Source of the DNA: Prevotellaceae bacterium
GTDB taxonomy: Bacteria > Bacteroidota > Bacteroidia > Bacteroidales > Bacteroidaceae
Length of the DNA stretch: 14,489 nucleotides
NCBI GenBank assembly: GCA_021153165.1
Contig: JAGKTZ010000050.1
Location: 1 to 14,489 of the forward strand
Direction: 5' to 3'
In this document: positions 1-7,037 of the stretch, piece after piece
Position numbering within the stretch: position 1 is the stretch's first letter
Layout of the letters: every line of letters starts with the position of its first letter
Position numbers and translations under genes: made by a program
The notes under the pieces: generated by a model
The model's input: the letters and a program-made list of their open reading frames with translations, nothing else
What the model was told of the DNA's origin: nothing
Databases searched by the model: none

Positions 1-346
1 GGTTTGACAAAATTAAAATTCAAGAAAATTAATGAAAGATGCTGAAGAACATAAATTCACCTGGATTTGGAGGCAGGATTTATTATTTTTGCCTAATGCA
101 AATGCTTTTCGCGAGCAAGGAGGGGCAATATTCGCAGACTGGGAGTCATTAAGTCGATGTGAGGTCTTGATGAAGAGAAGTATTGCTAACTTGGCGAAGG
201 GAATATACAATGAATATTGTGTTTAAACCAATGGGCACTGATTAGCACGAAAAATAGTATAGGAAATTGAGGCAACTAAGTATTCACAGAAAAAAGAGGT
301 GGGAAGAAGTCGAAATACGTAGAAATAACTTCATCCGAAAGAGCAG
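1..346. other. AT-rich stretch with no convincing gene
   Basis: No gene here can be supported. An open frame of 64 codons (32-226, plus) and one of 65 codons (13-210, minus) overlap almost completely. Neither shows a recognisable domain, signal peptide or promoter, and the composition is that of spacer DNA. The left edge may be the end of a neighbouring intergenic region. Positions 227-346 hold only AT-rich sequence with stops in all frames. I see no RNA gene or terminator apart from the repeat that begins at 347. Confidence 0.5.
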
Positions 347-402
347 AAAAAAACCAAGACCTTTTTAAAATTTCGCGACGTCTCGTTTAAAAAAGGTCTT
401 GG
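347..402 (-). terminator. Probable intrinsic terminator of the feoAB-dipeptidase transcript
   Basis: On the minus strand the 13-bp stem of repeat copy A (402-390 pairing with 366-354) is followed immediately by TTTTTTT (353-347). The dipeptidase stop codon lies about 120 bases upstream. Stem plus T-run is the classical intrinsic terminator layout, although the stem itself is only moderately GC-rich at its base. This role is inferred from structure and position. Confidence 0.6.
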
Positions 403-423
403 ATAATTTCAAAAAGGTCTTGG
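347..423. repeat. Dispersed hairpin repeat, copy A
   Basis: A run of seven A (347-353) is followed by a hairpin whose arms CCAAGACCTTTTT (354-366) and AAAAAGGTCTTGG (390-402) are perfect 13-bp inverted repeats. The loop contains the near-palindrome CGCGACGTCTCG (374-385). A ten-base spacer ending in TTTC follows, then a third copy of the right arm (411-423). The same arrangement recurs at 13898-13973 with the loop inverted, and the loop core recurs at 7064-7081. Read on the minus strand, the hairpin runs straight into seven T, so it probably also terminates the feoAB-dipeptidase transcript. No transposase or target duplication is visible. Confidence 0.85.
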
Positions 424-523
424 AAAGTTTTATGGCGAATTCGGAGGCGTTTGTTTATCTGTCGCATAAGATAAAAATTGCGGCAGAAAAATCATCTTTG
501 AATTAGTCCCCTTATATATATTA

Positions 524-1303
524 TTATGGTATTACCTTATATTTCTTCTTAGCCACATCGCGGCTTACCAAGTTGAAGTGCCACCATTCGGATGGGAGAA
601 CTTTATATCCCGCCTTGACCATTACTTCACGAAGTAGTTTGCGATTTTCATAAGCCTCTTTGCTCAGTTTACCACTCTTCAAAAACTCAGCTTCATATCG
701 AGGTTGCGCCAACTTACCGAGATAATCAATTTGCGTACCCATATCAATGCCGATGGTATCGCCAGTGGCTGCGTGGCAAAGTGTGACGTCTACTGCCACA
801 CCATAATTGTGCATACCACCACCATTCTTGGGGTTGCTGACATAGATATTTTTTGAGGTGCCTGCCACGGTGTTCCACATGATTTGCTGTACGGACATTG
901 GGCGAGCCGCATCGTAGACTTTGAGTGAAAGATCAGGACGGCGCTTTTTCAGAATGGTTTGAGCACGTTTGAGCGGCGCCATTGCATCAGGGTGAAGATA
1001 CGCACGATTGAGGTTGCGATAAAGCACCTTACCCGTAAAATTGTCTGCACGTGTGTACATCAAATCGACATATATGCTAGGGAATTCTTTTTTGACATCA
1101 AGCATCCCCATCTTTTCAAGAGTAAGTTCCAATTTTGACTTAGGTGGCAATTGTTTATTGGTGGAAGCTGCCTTTTTAGGACTTTGCTCAACTTCAACCA
1201 TGGGTTCTACATCGACAACCTTAGTACAAGCAAAAGAACCGTTGTTGCCTCTTACTGAGCATAAAATAGAAACAAACGCCAATAAAAACAAGACCTTATT
1301 CAT
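524..1303 (-). CDS. Exported VanX/DdpX-like D-alanyl-D-alanine dipeptidase (peptidase family M15)
   Basis: Predicted zinc peptidase that would split D-Ala-D-Ala, acting in the periplasm or at the outer membrane on peptidoglycan-derived dipeptide. With the start at 1303 (MNKVLFLLAF) it has 259 residues and a typical export signal; an upstream in-frame ATG at 1417 would lie inside feoB and bury this signal. The visible zinc ligands are H165 and D172 in MHNYGVAVD, and H242 in SEWWHF, whose E239 is the catalytic base. YDAARP (R134) matches the transition-state arginine region of the family. It is longer than VanX (about 200 residues) because of the export signal and a Lys/Pro-rich linker to about residue 60. 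Cysteines 15 and 26 are possible lipidation sites, but neither sits in a canonical lipobox. It starts 20 bases after the feoAB stop and is probably cotranscribed. No vanH/vanA-type ligase or two-component genes are nearby, so recycling is more likely than glycopeptide resistance. Confidence 0.85.
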   Translation of the reverse strand: MNKVLFLLAFVSILCSVRGNNGSFACTKVVDVEPMVEVEQSPKKAASTNKQLPPKSKLELTLEKMGMLDVKKEFPSIYVDLMYTRADNFTGKVLYRNLNRAYLHPDAMAPLKRAQTILKKRRPDLSLKVYDAARPMSVQQIMWNTVAGTSKNIYVSNPKNGGGMHNYGVAVDVTLCHAATGDTIGIDMGTQIDYLGKLAQPRYEAEFLKSGKLSKEAYENRKLLREVMVKAGYKVLPSEWWHFNLVSRDVAKKKYKVIP

Positions 1304-1323
1304 ATTCAATAAAAAAATGAGAT

Positions 1324-3597
1324 TTATACAAACAATAGTGCTATACGATATACTATGAAAGCCATGACATAGGCTATAGCCGTGGTGTAACCAGCGGTAA
1401 ACAATGCGTATTTCCAATGCCCACTCTCGCCCTTGATTGCAGCCAGGGTGGCTAAGCAGGGGAAGTAGAGCAAGGCAAATACCAAATAGCTCAAGGCTGC
1501 TGCTGGCGTGGTGCCCGAGCGCTTCAAACCTTCTGCCAAACCGCGTTTTTCTGCTTCTCCACCTTCATCGACCGGCACATTATAGAGCACGCCAATACTA
1601 CTTACCATCAACTCCTTGGCACCAACGCCGGCAATAATGCCCACGCCCAAGTGCCAATCGTAGCCCAGAGGTTCGAGCACGGGGGTAATGGCGCGCCCCA
1701 CCTGACCCAGATAAGACTGCTCTTGCTGCTGGGCCGGCGTCAAGTCTTTGTCGCTTTGAGGGAAGTAACCCAGCGCCCAAACTACGATGCTTGCAATCAA
1801 AATGATGCCGCCCATCTTTTGCAAATACTGTCGTCCCTTCTCCCAGGTATGCTTCAGTATTCCTTGGGCTACGGGCAGGCGATACGGCGGCATTTCCATC
1901 ACAAAATAGCCCTCTTCGTTGCGATGGAAAACGAGGTTGAGCACCCACGCAGCGCCTAATGCCATCAGAATGCCACCGGCATAGAGCGCCAGCATCACCC
2001 AAGCGGCATAGTCGGGAAAGAAGGCACCAGCCAAAATCGTATATACCGGTAAGCGTGCCGAGCACGACATGAAGGGCAAAGTCATCATTGTGATCAAGCG
2101 GTTCTTGCGGCTATCAATGGTGCGGGTAGCCATCACTGCAGGTACGCTGCATCCAAAGCCCATGAGCATGGGGATAAAGGACTTGCCATGCAGACCAAAT
2201 CGTCGGAACAAAGGATCGGCCAGCAAAGCAGTGCGAGCAAAGTAGCCCGAATCTTCGAGTATCGAGATGAAGAAATAGAGAATCAAGATATTGGGCAGAA
2301 AGACGATCACGCTGCCCACTCCACCCATGATACCATCGACGAGCAAGGCGCGCCAAGGTCCTTCAGCCATCATGCCACTGATTTGAGCTGACAACCACGC
2401 TACGCCATCTTCCATCCATCCCATGGGATAGGCGCCTACCTGGAATGTGAGGTAGAAAATCATACCCATCACCATAAAGAACAGCAAATAGGCAATTGGT
2501 GCTTTGACCAAGAAGCGATCTACCCATGCGGTGAAACGCTGTGCCCTACCCTCGCGAATCAGATAGATGCCATCGAGGAAAGCATGCACACGAGCATGAG
2601 GATCTGTGTCCTGTTGCGACTTCTTGTGAATACTATTTGTCGCCAACGAGCGCATAGACATTGGCGCAACAGTCTTTTCTTCACTTTCTGCAGAAACAGC
2701 ATCCTGTTGGATTTGTTTTTTTGCCACATTTATGGCTTGTCGCAAAGTTTCTGCAACGCCTTTACCCTTGCTTGCAACGGCTGGGATGAGCGGTATACCG
2801 AGGCGCGACTCGAGCAACTGAATATCCAGTTCGCTATGACTCTGCTCGAACTCGTCATACATATTAAGTACGCCCACAATAGGTACTCCCGTCTTTTGCA
2901 ATTGAAGTGTCAGAAGCAGATTGCGCTCCAGATTGTTCACATCAAGTACATTGATGATGACGTCGATTTCGCCTTTTGCCAATTCGTTAGCCACAAAAGC
3001 CTCTTCAGGTGTAAATGCACGCAGAGAATAGGTACCAGGGAGATCGACCACACGCAAAGCAGTTCCCTCGAAAGTTGTCCTGCCCACAACGCTCGACACC
3101 GTGACACCAGCATAATTGCCTGTGCGTTCGTGCCCACCTGATGCAGCATTAAAGAAAGCCGTCTTTCCACAATTGGGATTACCCACGAGCGCTACGGTCA
3201 ATTCGCCTTCGGTGGGGGCATCTTGCGGTTTCGTCGCTTGTCCACATCCTGTGCAGCCGTGGCAGTGCTGACTGTCGCATGATAGGGCACGAGACTGTTC
3301 GCCGCCGTACGTCCAACTGCCAGAGCCCATCGCATTCGCCGCCTTCCGACCATTTTCCAAAGCCTCGGCAGCTGTTGCTTCGATAGCTATCTGCTGGGCT
3401 TCACCACGTCTGAGGGCGACTTTTTGCCCCAACATGGCAAAGACGATAGGACTACCCAAAGGCGAAGCGTAAGTGCGCGTCACCTCCTGACCTGGTACAA
3501 ATCCCAGTTCCTCCAAACGCAAACGAAAAGAGTCCCCACCACTAATGGTAGAGATAAATCCAGTTTCGCCATTTTTCAAATCGGAGAGGTATTTCAT
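1324..3597 (-). CDS. feoB: Ferrous iron transporter, FeoA-FeoB fusion
   Basis: Inner-membrane Fe(II) uptake protein of 757 residues. Residues 1-75 form a FeoA (SH3-like) domain, normally a separate protein, fused ahead of FeoB as is common in Bacteroidetes. A short linker holds a cysteine/histidine cluster (CDSQHCHGCTGCG, 107-119). The cytosolic G domain follows: G1 GNPNCGKT (139-146), G2 threonine T166 in AGVT, G3 DLPG (185-188), G4 NMYD (245-248). The membrane part starts near residue 367 and contains the two gate motifs, with GFGCSVPA at 480-487 (C482 region) and SCSARLPVY at 511-519. The last helices end at the C-terminus, with no FeoC-like tail. The start ATG at 3597 opens directly into the FeoA domain and lies about 30 bases after a good promoter. 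The dipeptidase gene follows 20 bases downstream. Regulation by iron is expected for the family, but no certain Fur box is seen. Confidence 0.97.
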   Translation of the reverse strand: MKYLSDLKNGETGFISTISGGDSFRLRLEELGFVPGQEVTRTYASPLGSPIVFAMLGQKVALRRGEAQQIAIEATAAEALENGRKAANAMGSGSWTYGGEQSRALSCDSQHCHGCTGCGQATKPQDAPTEGELTVALVGNPNCGKTAFFNAASGGHERTGNYAGVTVSSVVGRTTFEGTALRVVDLPGTYSLRAFTPEEAFVANELAKGEIDVIINVLDVNNLERNLLLTLQLQKTGVPIVGVLNMYDEFEQSHSELDIQLLESRLGIPLIPAVASKGKGVAETLRQAINVAKKQIQQDAVSAESEEKTVAPMSMRSLATNSIHKKSQQDTDPHARVHAFLDGIYLIREGRAQRFTAWVDRFLVKAPIAYLLFFMVMGMIFYLTFQVGAYPMGWMEDGVAWLSAQISGMMAEGPWRALLVDGIMGGVGSVIVFLPNILILYFFISILEDSGYFARTALLADPLFRRFGLHGKSFIPMLMGFGCSVPAVMATRTIDSRKNRLITMMTLPFMSCSARLPVYTILAGAFFPDYAAWVMLALYAGGILMALGAAWVLNLVFHRNEEGYFVMEMPPYRLPVAQGILKHTWEKGRQYLQKMGGIILIASIVVWALGYFPQSDKDLTPAQQQEQSYLGQVGRAITPVLEPLGYDWHLGVGIIAGVGAKELMVSSIGVLYNVPVDEGGEAEKRGLAEGLKRSGTTPAAALSYLVFALLYFPCLATLAAIKGESGHWKYALFTAGYTTAIAYVMAFIVYRIALLFV

Positions 3598-3631
3598 GAG
3601 GAGACTATTTATACTTTACTTATTTACGCTG

Positions 3632-3663
3632 CAAAATTACAAAACATTATTGTTTCAGCAATA
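3632..3663 (-). promoter_or_regulatory. Bacteroidetes-type promoter of feoAB
   Basis: On the minus strand TAATTTTG (3639-3632) matches the -7 consensus TAnnTTTG exactly. ATTG (3662-3659) lies 19 bases upstream at the -33 position. Transcription would start near 3627, giving a leader of about 30 bases before the ATG at 3597. No Shine-Dalgarno sequence is visible. Confidence 0.7.
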
Positions 3664-3672
3664 CCCAATAAT
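3646..3672. promoter_or_regulatory. Inverted repeat across the feoAB promoter, possible operator
   Basis: ATTATTG (3646-3652) and CAATAAT (3666-3672) are perfect 7-bp inverted repeats separated by 13 bases. A tighter inverted pair, TATTG-N6-CAATA (3648-3663), sits inside it. Both overlap the -33 element and spacer of the feoAB promoter, where a repressor would act. The sequence is not a clear match to Fur, DtxR or FNR sites, so the regulator is unknown. AT-rich DNA can produce such pairs by chance. Confidence 0.3.
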
Positions 3673-3790
3673 AGTGAATCACGTATATTATATATATTAT
3701 GTCTACCTTATTATAAGTAAGAAAATGGACTAAAATTGACCTCAAGCAAACACTTTTTCGCTCAGATTCATAAAAAATCTCAAAAGGCTA

Positions 3791-3820
3791 TTGCCATTAA
3801 AAGATAAATCTCTACTTTTG
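3791..3820 (+). promoter_or_regulatory. Bacteroidetes-type promoter of the cytochrome bd operon
   Basis: TTG (3791-3793), then 19 bases, then TACTTTTG (3813-3820), which matches TAnnTTTG. The spacing is identical to that of the divergent feoAB promoter. The -7 element ends only five bases before the ATG of the first gene (3826), so the expected transcription start falls on or next to the start codon and the mRNA would be leaderless or nearly so. Confidence 0.65.
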
Positions 3821-3825
3821 ACACC

Positions 3826-4062
3826 ATGAAACACACCCACAACCCATTCATACGGATATGGCATTTCTATATCGAGGGATTTCGCAATATGACCTGGGGC
3901 CGCACGCTTTGGATTATCATATTGCTGAAACTTTTCATCATGTTTGCCATCTTGCGCGTCTTCTTTTTCCAACCAGCTCTGGCTGGAAAGAGCGAAGCCG
4001 AGAAACAGCATACCGTAGCTACAAGTCTGAGCGGCGAAAGGGTGGATAAACCTGCAGAATAG
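3826..4062 (+). CDS. DUF4492 family small membrane protein of the cytochrome bd operon
   Basis: A 78-residue protein of unknown function that resembles DUF4492, a family found next to cydAB in Bacteroidetes. It has a short N-terminal amphipathic part (FYIEGFRNMTWG, 14-25), one hydrophobic helix (about 27-48, rich in I, L, F) and a polar tail. The pattern FY-x-EGF-x-x-MT-x-G-x-TLW is what identifies the family. It is the first gene of the operon and ends 32 bases before cydA. By size, topology and position it could be an accessory subunit or assembly factor of the oxidase, like CydX in proteobacteria, but no sequence similarity to CydX is visible and this is inference. The frame on the opposite strand (3742-4077) is a shadow. 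Confidence 0.85.
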   Translation: MKHTHNPFIRIWHFYIEGFRNMTWGRTLWIIILLKLFIMFAILRVFFFQPALAGKSEAEKQHTVATSLSGERVDKPAE

Positions 4063-4094
4063 CAAGCAATTCATCAAAAAAAAAGCATATCATC

Positions 4095-5585
4095 ATGAAC
4101 GAAATGATTCAAGAAACACTCGTGGGATGGTCGCGCTCACAGTTTGCACTGACCGCCTGCTACCATTGGCTATTTGTGCCGCTCACATTAGGTTTGGCGG
4201 TAGTCATGGCCGTAATGGAAAGCATTTATGTCAAGACGCAGGATGAGTTTTGGAAAAAGGCGGCGCAATTTTGGCAAAAGATCTTTGGGATAAACTTTGC
4301 CATCGGCGTGGCAACAGGTATCATTCTGGAGTTTGAGTTTGGTACAAACTGGAGCAACTATTCTTGGTTTGTCGGCGACATCTTTGGTGCGCCCTTGGCC
4401 ATCGAGGGCATTTTGGCCTTCTTCATGGAGGCGACATTTATTGCCGTGATGTTCTTTGGCTGGAACAAAGTGAGTCAGCGTTTTCACCTGGCATCAACGT
4501 GGCTGACTGGCCTCGGCGCCACAATTTCTGCCTGGTGGATATTGGTGGCCAACACCTGGATGCAACACCCCGTAGGCATGGCGTTCAATCCCGACACCGT
4601 ACGCAATGAGATGGTAGACTTCTGGGCTGTAGCCTTCCAGCCAATGGCCATAACTAAGTTCTTTCACACCGTATCAAGCGGGTGGATGACTGGCGCCGTA
4701 TTTGTAGTCGGTGTGAGTTGTTGGTATTTGTTGCGCGGAAGAAACAAGCGGTTTGCTTTGGCCAGCATTCGTGTAGCCTCGGTAGTAGGGTTGGTGGGTA
4801 TCCTGACGGTAATGTTCACAGGAGACCGTGCCGGCATTCAAATAGCGCAAAATCAACCGATGAAGCTGGCTGCTGCCGAAGGTCTGGAGCATGGTGGTGC
4901 GGGCGCTCCCTTTTCGATTGTGCCAGGCATCGAAGTCCCCAAAGCACTTTCAATCCTTGCCACACACGATACCGAGGGTGTCGTGCCAGGCATACAAGAT
5001 CTGCTGAACGGCTATACAGACAACGAGGGCAATGTGCACCTGTCGGCTGATGAAAAAATAAGGCGCGGCAGGCAGGCTGTAAATGCCTTTGCAGAATACC
5101 GTAAGACGGTCAACAAAGACTCAGTAACTGCCATTCAAGCGCGTCAGACTTTCGAGGAAAATCAAGCCTATTTTGGATACGGACATATTGAGAAGAAAGA
5201 AGATTTGGTACCCAACATCACTATTGTATATTGGGCATTTCGCATTATGATAGGTTTTGGTTGTCTGCTGACTTTACTACTTTGCCTTACGCTTTGGTTT
5301 GAGCGCCGCGGCACCTTGGCACAAAAGCGCTGGATGCAACATTGGGGCGTGTGGAGCATACCGATGGTATTCCTGGCAGGACAGGCTGGCTGGGTGGTGG
5401 CAGAAGTGGGGCGCCAACCCTGGGCTATTCAGGATTTGATGCCGGTCGGTGTTGCCGTATCGGGTATTTCTGCATCTTCGGTACAGGTCACTTTCTGTCT
5501 TTTCCTTGCATTGTTTACAATACTCCTCATTGCCGAGATTCGTATCATGTGCAAGGCCATCAAGAACTTTCGAATGGAAGACTAA
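4095..5585 (+). CDS. cydA: Cytochrome bd ubiquinol oxidase subunit I
   Basis: Haem-bearing subunit of the cytochrome bd quinol:O2 oxidoreductase in the inner membrane, 496 residues. Key residues align with E. coli CydA at a constant offset early in the protein: H24 in CYHW (haem b595/d ligand, E. coli H19), E104 and E112 in IEGILAFFMEA (E99, E107), H191 in KFFHTVSSGW (H186, haem b558), and K257 and E262 in QPMKLAAAEG (quinol site K252, E257). M385 in AFRIMIGFG corresponds to M393, the second b558 ligand. GRQPW (439-443) is the family signature near the C-terminus. The Q-loop lies between about 250 and 370; overall length is slightly below the E. coli protein. It sits between the DUF4492 gene and cydB, 24 bases before the latter, in one operon. 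No Shine-Dalgarno sequence precedes it. Confidence 0.98.
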   Translation: MNEMIQETLVGWSRSQFALTACYHWLFVPLTLGLAVVMAVMESIYVKTQDEFWKKAAQFWQKIFGINFAIGVATGIILEFEFGTNWSNYSWFVGDIFGAPLAIEGILAFFMEATFIAVMFFGWNKVSQRFHLASTWLTGLGATISAWWILVANTWMQHPVGMAFNPDTVRNEMVDFWAVAFQPMAITKFFHTVSSGWMTGAVFVVGVSCWYLLRGRNKRFALASIRVASVVGLVGILTVMFTGDRAGIQIAQNQPMKLAAAEGLEHGGAGAPFSIVPGIEVPKALSILATHDTEGVVPGIQDLLNGYTDNEGNVHLSADEKIRRGRQAVNAFAEYRKTVNKDSVTAIQARQTFEENQAYFGYGHIEKKEDLVPNITIVYWAFRIMIGFGCLLTLLLCLTLWFERRGTLAQKRWMQHWGVWSIPMVFLAGQAGWVVAEVGRQPWAIQDLMPVGVAVSGISASSVQVTFCLFLALFTILLIAEIRIMCKAIKNFRMED

Positions 5586-5609
5586 CCCCTCATTAAAATC
5601 ACACGAATT

Positions 5610-6755
5610 ATGACTTACGAATTTCTACAACAATATTGGTGGTTTATCGTTTCCCTGTTGGGCGGTATCCTCGTATTCCTGATGTTTGTGCAAGGCGCCA
5701 ACACCTTGATTTTTCGCTTGGGCAAAGATGAAGAAGAGCGCAGTTTGATCATCAATTCTACTGGCAGAAAGTGGGAATTTACCTTTACGACCCTGGTCAC
5801 CTTTGGCGGTGCATTTTTCGCTTCATTCCCTTTGTTTTACAGCACAAGTTTTGGTGGGGCCTATTGGGTATGGATGCTTATCCTGGTAAGTTTTGTACTG
5901 CAAGCCGTAGCTTATGAATTTCAATCCAAACCCGGCAATCTGTTAGGGCGAAATGCCTATCGCCGTTTTTTGGTATTCAATGGTGTATTCGGTCCCCTTT
6001 TGCTCGGCACAGCAGTCGGCACATTCTTTCACGGTGCGGCCTTCACAGTCAGCAAGGATGCAATGGGCGCTTTCGGCGCCAACCCTGTGATTAGCCAATG
6101 GGCAAATGCATGGCATGGTTTGGACGCTGTGGCCAATCCGTGGAATGTCATCCTGGGTATTGCCATCTTATTTTTAGCCCGCGTTTTGGGCGCGCTCTAT
6201 CTGCTCAACAATATTGATGATGCTGGACTTCGCCCCAAACTACGCCGCCAATTATTGATCGACACCCTACCCTTTTTGCTCTGCTTCGTAGCCTTTTTGG
6301 TGCATCTATTGATTGCGGATGGATTTGCAGTGAGCGAAACGGGCGAAATATACGTAGAACCGTATAAATATCTGAACAATTTGCTCGAGATGCCCGTTGT
6401 ACTTTGCCTATTGCTCCTGGGCGTAGTCCTTGTACTTTGCGGTACTGGTATGACATTATGCAGGGCTAATTTTCATCGTGGTATTTGGTTCTCGGGTTTG
6501 GGCACTGTGCTCACCGTGCTATCTCTGCTTTTGACTGTGGGTTATAATCACACCGCATACTATCCCTCCACTGCAGATTTGCAGAGTTCGTTGACACTGG
6601 CTAATAGTTGTTCGAGCCATTTCACCCTGACTGCTATGTCATGGGTATCCCTTATCATCCCCTTCGTCCTGGCCTATATCATTTATGCTTGGCGCATGAT
6701 TGACAAAAAGAGTTTGACAAAACAAGAACTTAGCCAAGAGGAGCACAAATATTAA
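5610..6755 (+). CDS. cydB: Cytochrome bd ubiquinol oxidase subunit II
   Basis: Second integral subunit of the bd oxidase, 381 residues, with about nine hydrophobic helices (near 12-32, 58-78, 86-104, 121-141, 176-198, 215-236, 260-281, 291-311 and 341-362). Family features are VQGANTLIF near the N-terminus, a tryptophan after the first loop (GRKWEF) and GYNHTAYYPST with ANSCSS near 311-336, the last typical of Bacteroidetes CydB. It has the usual length. It follows cydA by 24 bases and ends the operon, with a strong hairpin 31 bases after the stop. No cydDC exporter and no CydX-like gene follow; the only small membrane protein is the DUF4492 product upstream. Confidence 0.97.
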   Translation: MTYEFLQQYWWFIVSLLGGILVFLMFVQGANTLIFRLGKDEEERSLIINSTGRKWEFTFTTLVTFGGAFFASFPLFYSTSFGGAYWVWMLILVSFVLQAVAYEFQSKPGNLLGRNAYRRFLVFNGVFGPLLLGTAVGTFFHGAAFTVSKDAMGAFGANPVISQWANAWHGLDAVANPWNVILGIAILFLARVLGALYLLNNIDDAGLRPKLRRQLLIDTLPFLLCFVAFLVHLLIADGFAVSETGEIYVEPYKYLNNLLEMPVVLCLLLLGVVLVLCGTGMTLCRANFHRGIWFSGLGTVLTVLSLLLTVGYNHTAYYPSTADLQSSLTLANSCSSHFTLTAMSWVSLIIPFVLAYIIYAWRMIDKKSLTKQELSQEEHKY

Positions 6756-6786
6756 GCAAAAATACATTCCGCACGGCACACAGAAC

Positions 6787-6827
6787 ATCCCCCTTGATAG
6801 CAAATGTGAGCTAACGAGGGGGATTTT
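6787..6827 (+). terminator. Hairpin terminator of the cytochrome bd operon
   Basis: ATCCCCCT (6787-6794) and AGGGGGAT (6817-6824) pair perfectly. The stem extends by a wobble and a G-C pair, and a further TAGC/GCTA pair (6798-6801 with 6810-6813) leaves an eight-base loop. TTTT follows on the plus strand. It lies 31 bases after the cydB stop. The short T-run is the only weak point. Confidence 0.8.
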
Positions 6828-6873
6828 GATGTGCCTAAGTTTAATCTTAAAATAATATTCTAAGGCTGTTTCA

Positions 6874-6953
6874 GTACCAAGCATTGGAATTTCGTGTACC
6901 AAGCATTGGAATTGTGCGTACCAAACCATGGATTTTGTATACCAAGCCATGGA
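6874..6953. repeat. Four-unit tandem array, period about 22 bp
   Basis: Four units begin at 6874, 6896, 6918 and 6939. The shared part is (G/A)TACCAA followed by GCATTGG in units 1 and 2, or (A/G)CCATGG in units 3 and 4, then an AT-rich linker. Each unit holds a small palindrome: CCAA-N3-TTGG in the first two and CCATGG in the last two. Steps between units are 22, 22 and 21 bases, close to two helical turns, so the palindromes face the same side of the DNA. The array lies after the cyd terminator and about 480 bases before the GH89 start codon. Function is unknown. Confidence 0.8.
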
Positions 6954-7037
6954 CAAAAAAATGCGAAAATTTTTGACAAACAGCATTGAGTAAATAGAAA
7001 AAGAATTAGACTTATTTCAAACGAAGTAAAGTTATAT

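Noticed and set aside
347..423. Insertion sequence end or MITE at copy A
   Set aside because: No flanking target duplication, transposase fragment or longer internal sequence is visible; the element is about 77 bases and terminator-like.
524..1303. Part of a vancomycin resistance cluster
   Set aside because: There is no vanH, vanA-type ligase or VanRS-like pair, and the protein has an export signal.
1304..1417. N-terminal extension of the dipeptidase to an ATG at 1417
   Set aside because: The extension would overlap the end of feoB and place 38 residues ahead of a clear signal peptide.
1598..2065. 155-codon minus-strand frame within feoAB
   Set aside because: It lies in another reading frame of the FeoB membrane domain, whose motifs are intact in the main frame.
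2584..3141. 185-codon plus-strand frame within feoAB
   Set aside because: It is antisense to the conserved FeoB G domain and has a composition typical of a shadow frame.
3742..4077. 111-codon minus-strand frame opposite the DUF4492 gene
   Set aside because: It overlaps the better-supported DUF4492 gene and the cyd promoter, and shows no family features of its own.
6874..6953. Short CRISPR array
   Set aside because: There are only four imperfect units with 4-9 base AT-rich linkers rather than unique spacers of 30 or more bases, and no cas genes nearby.
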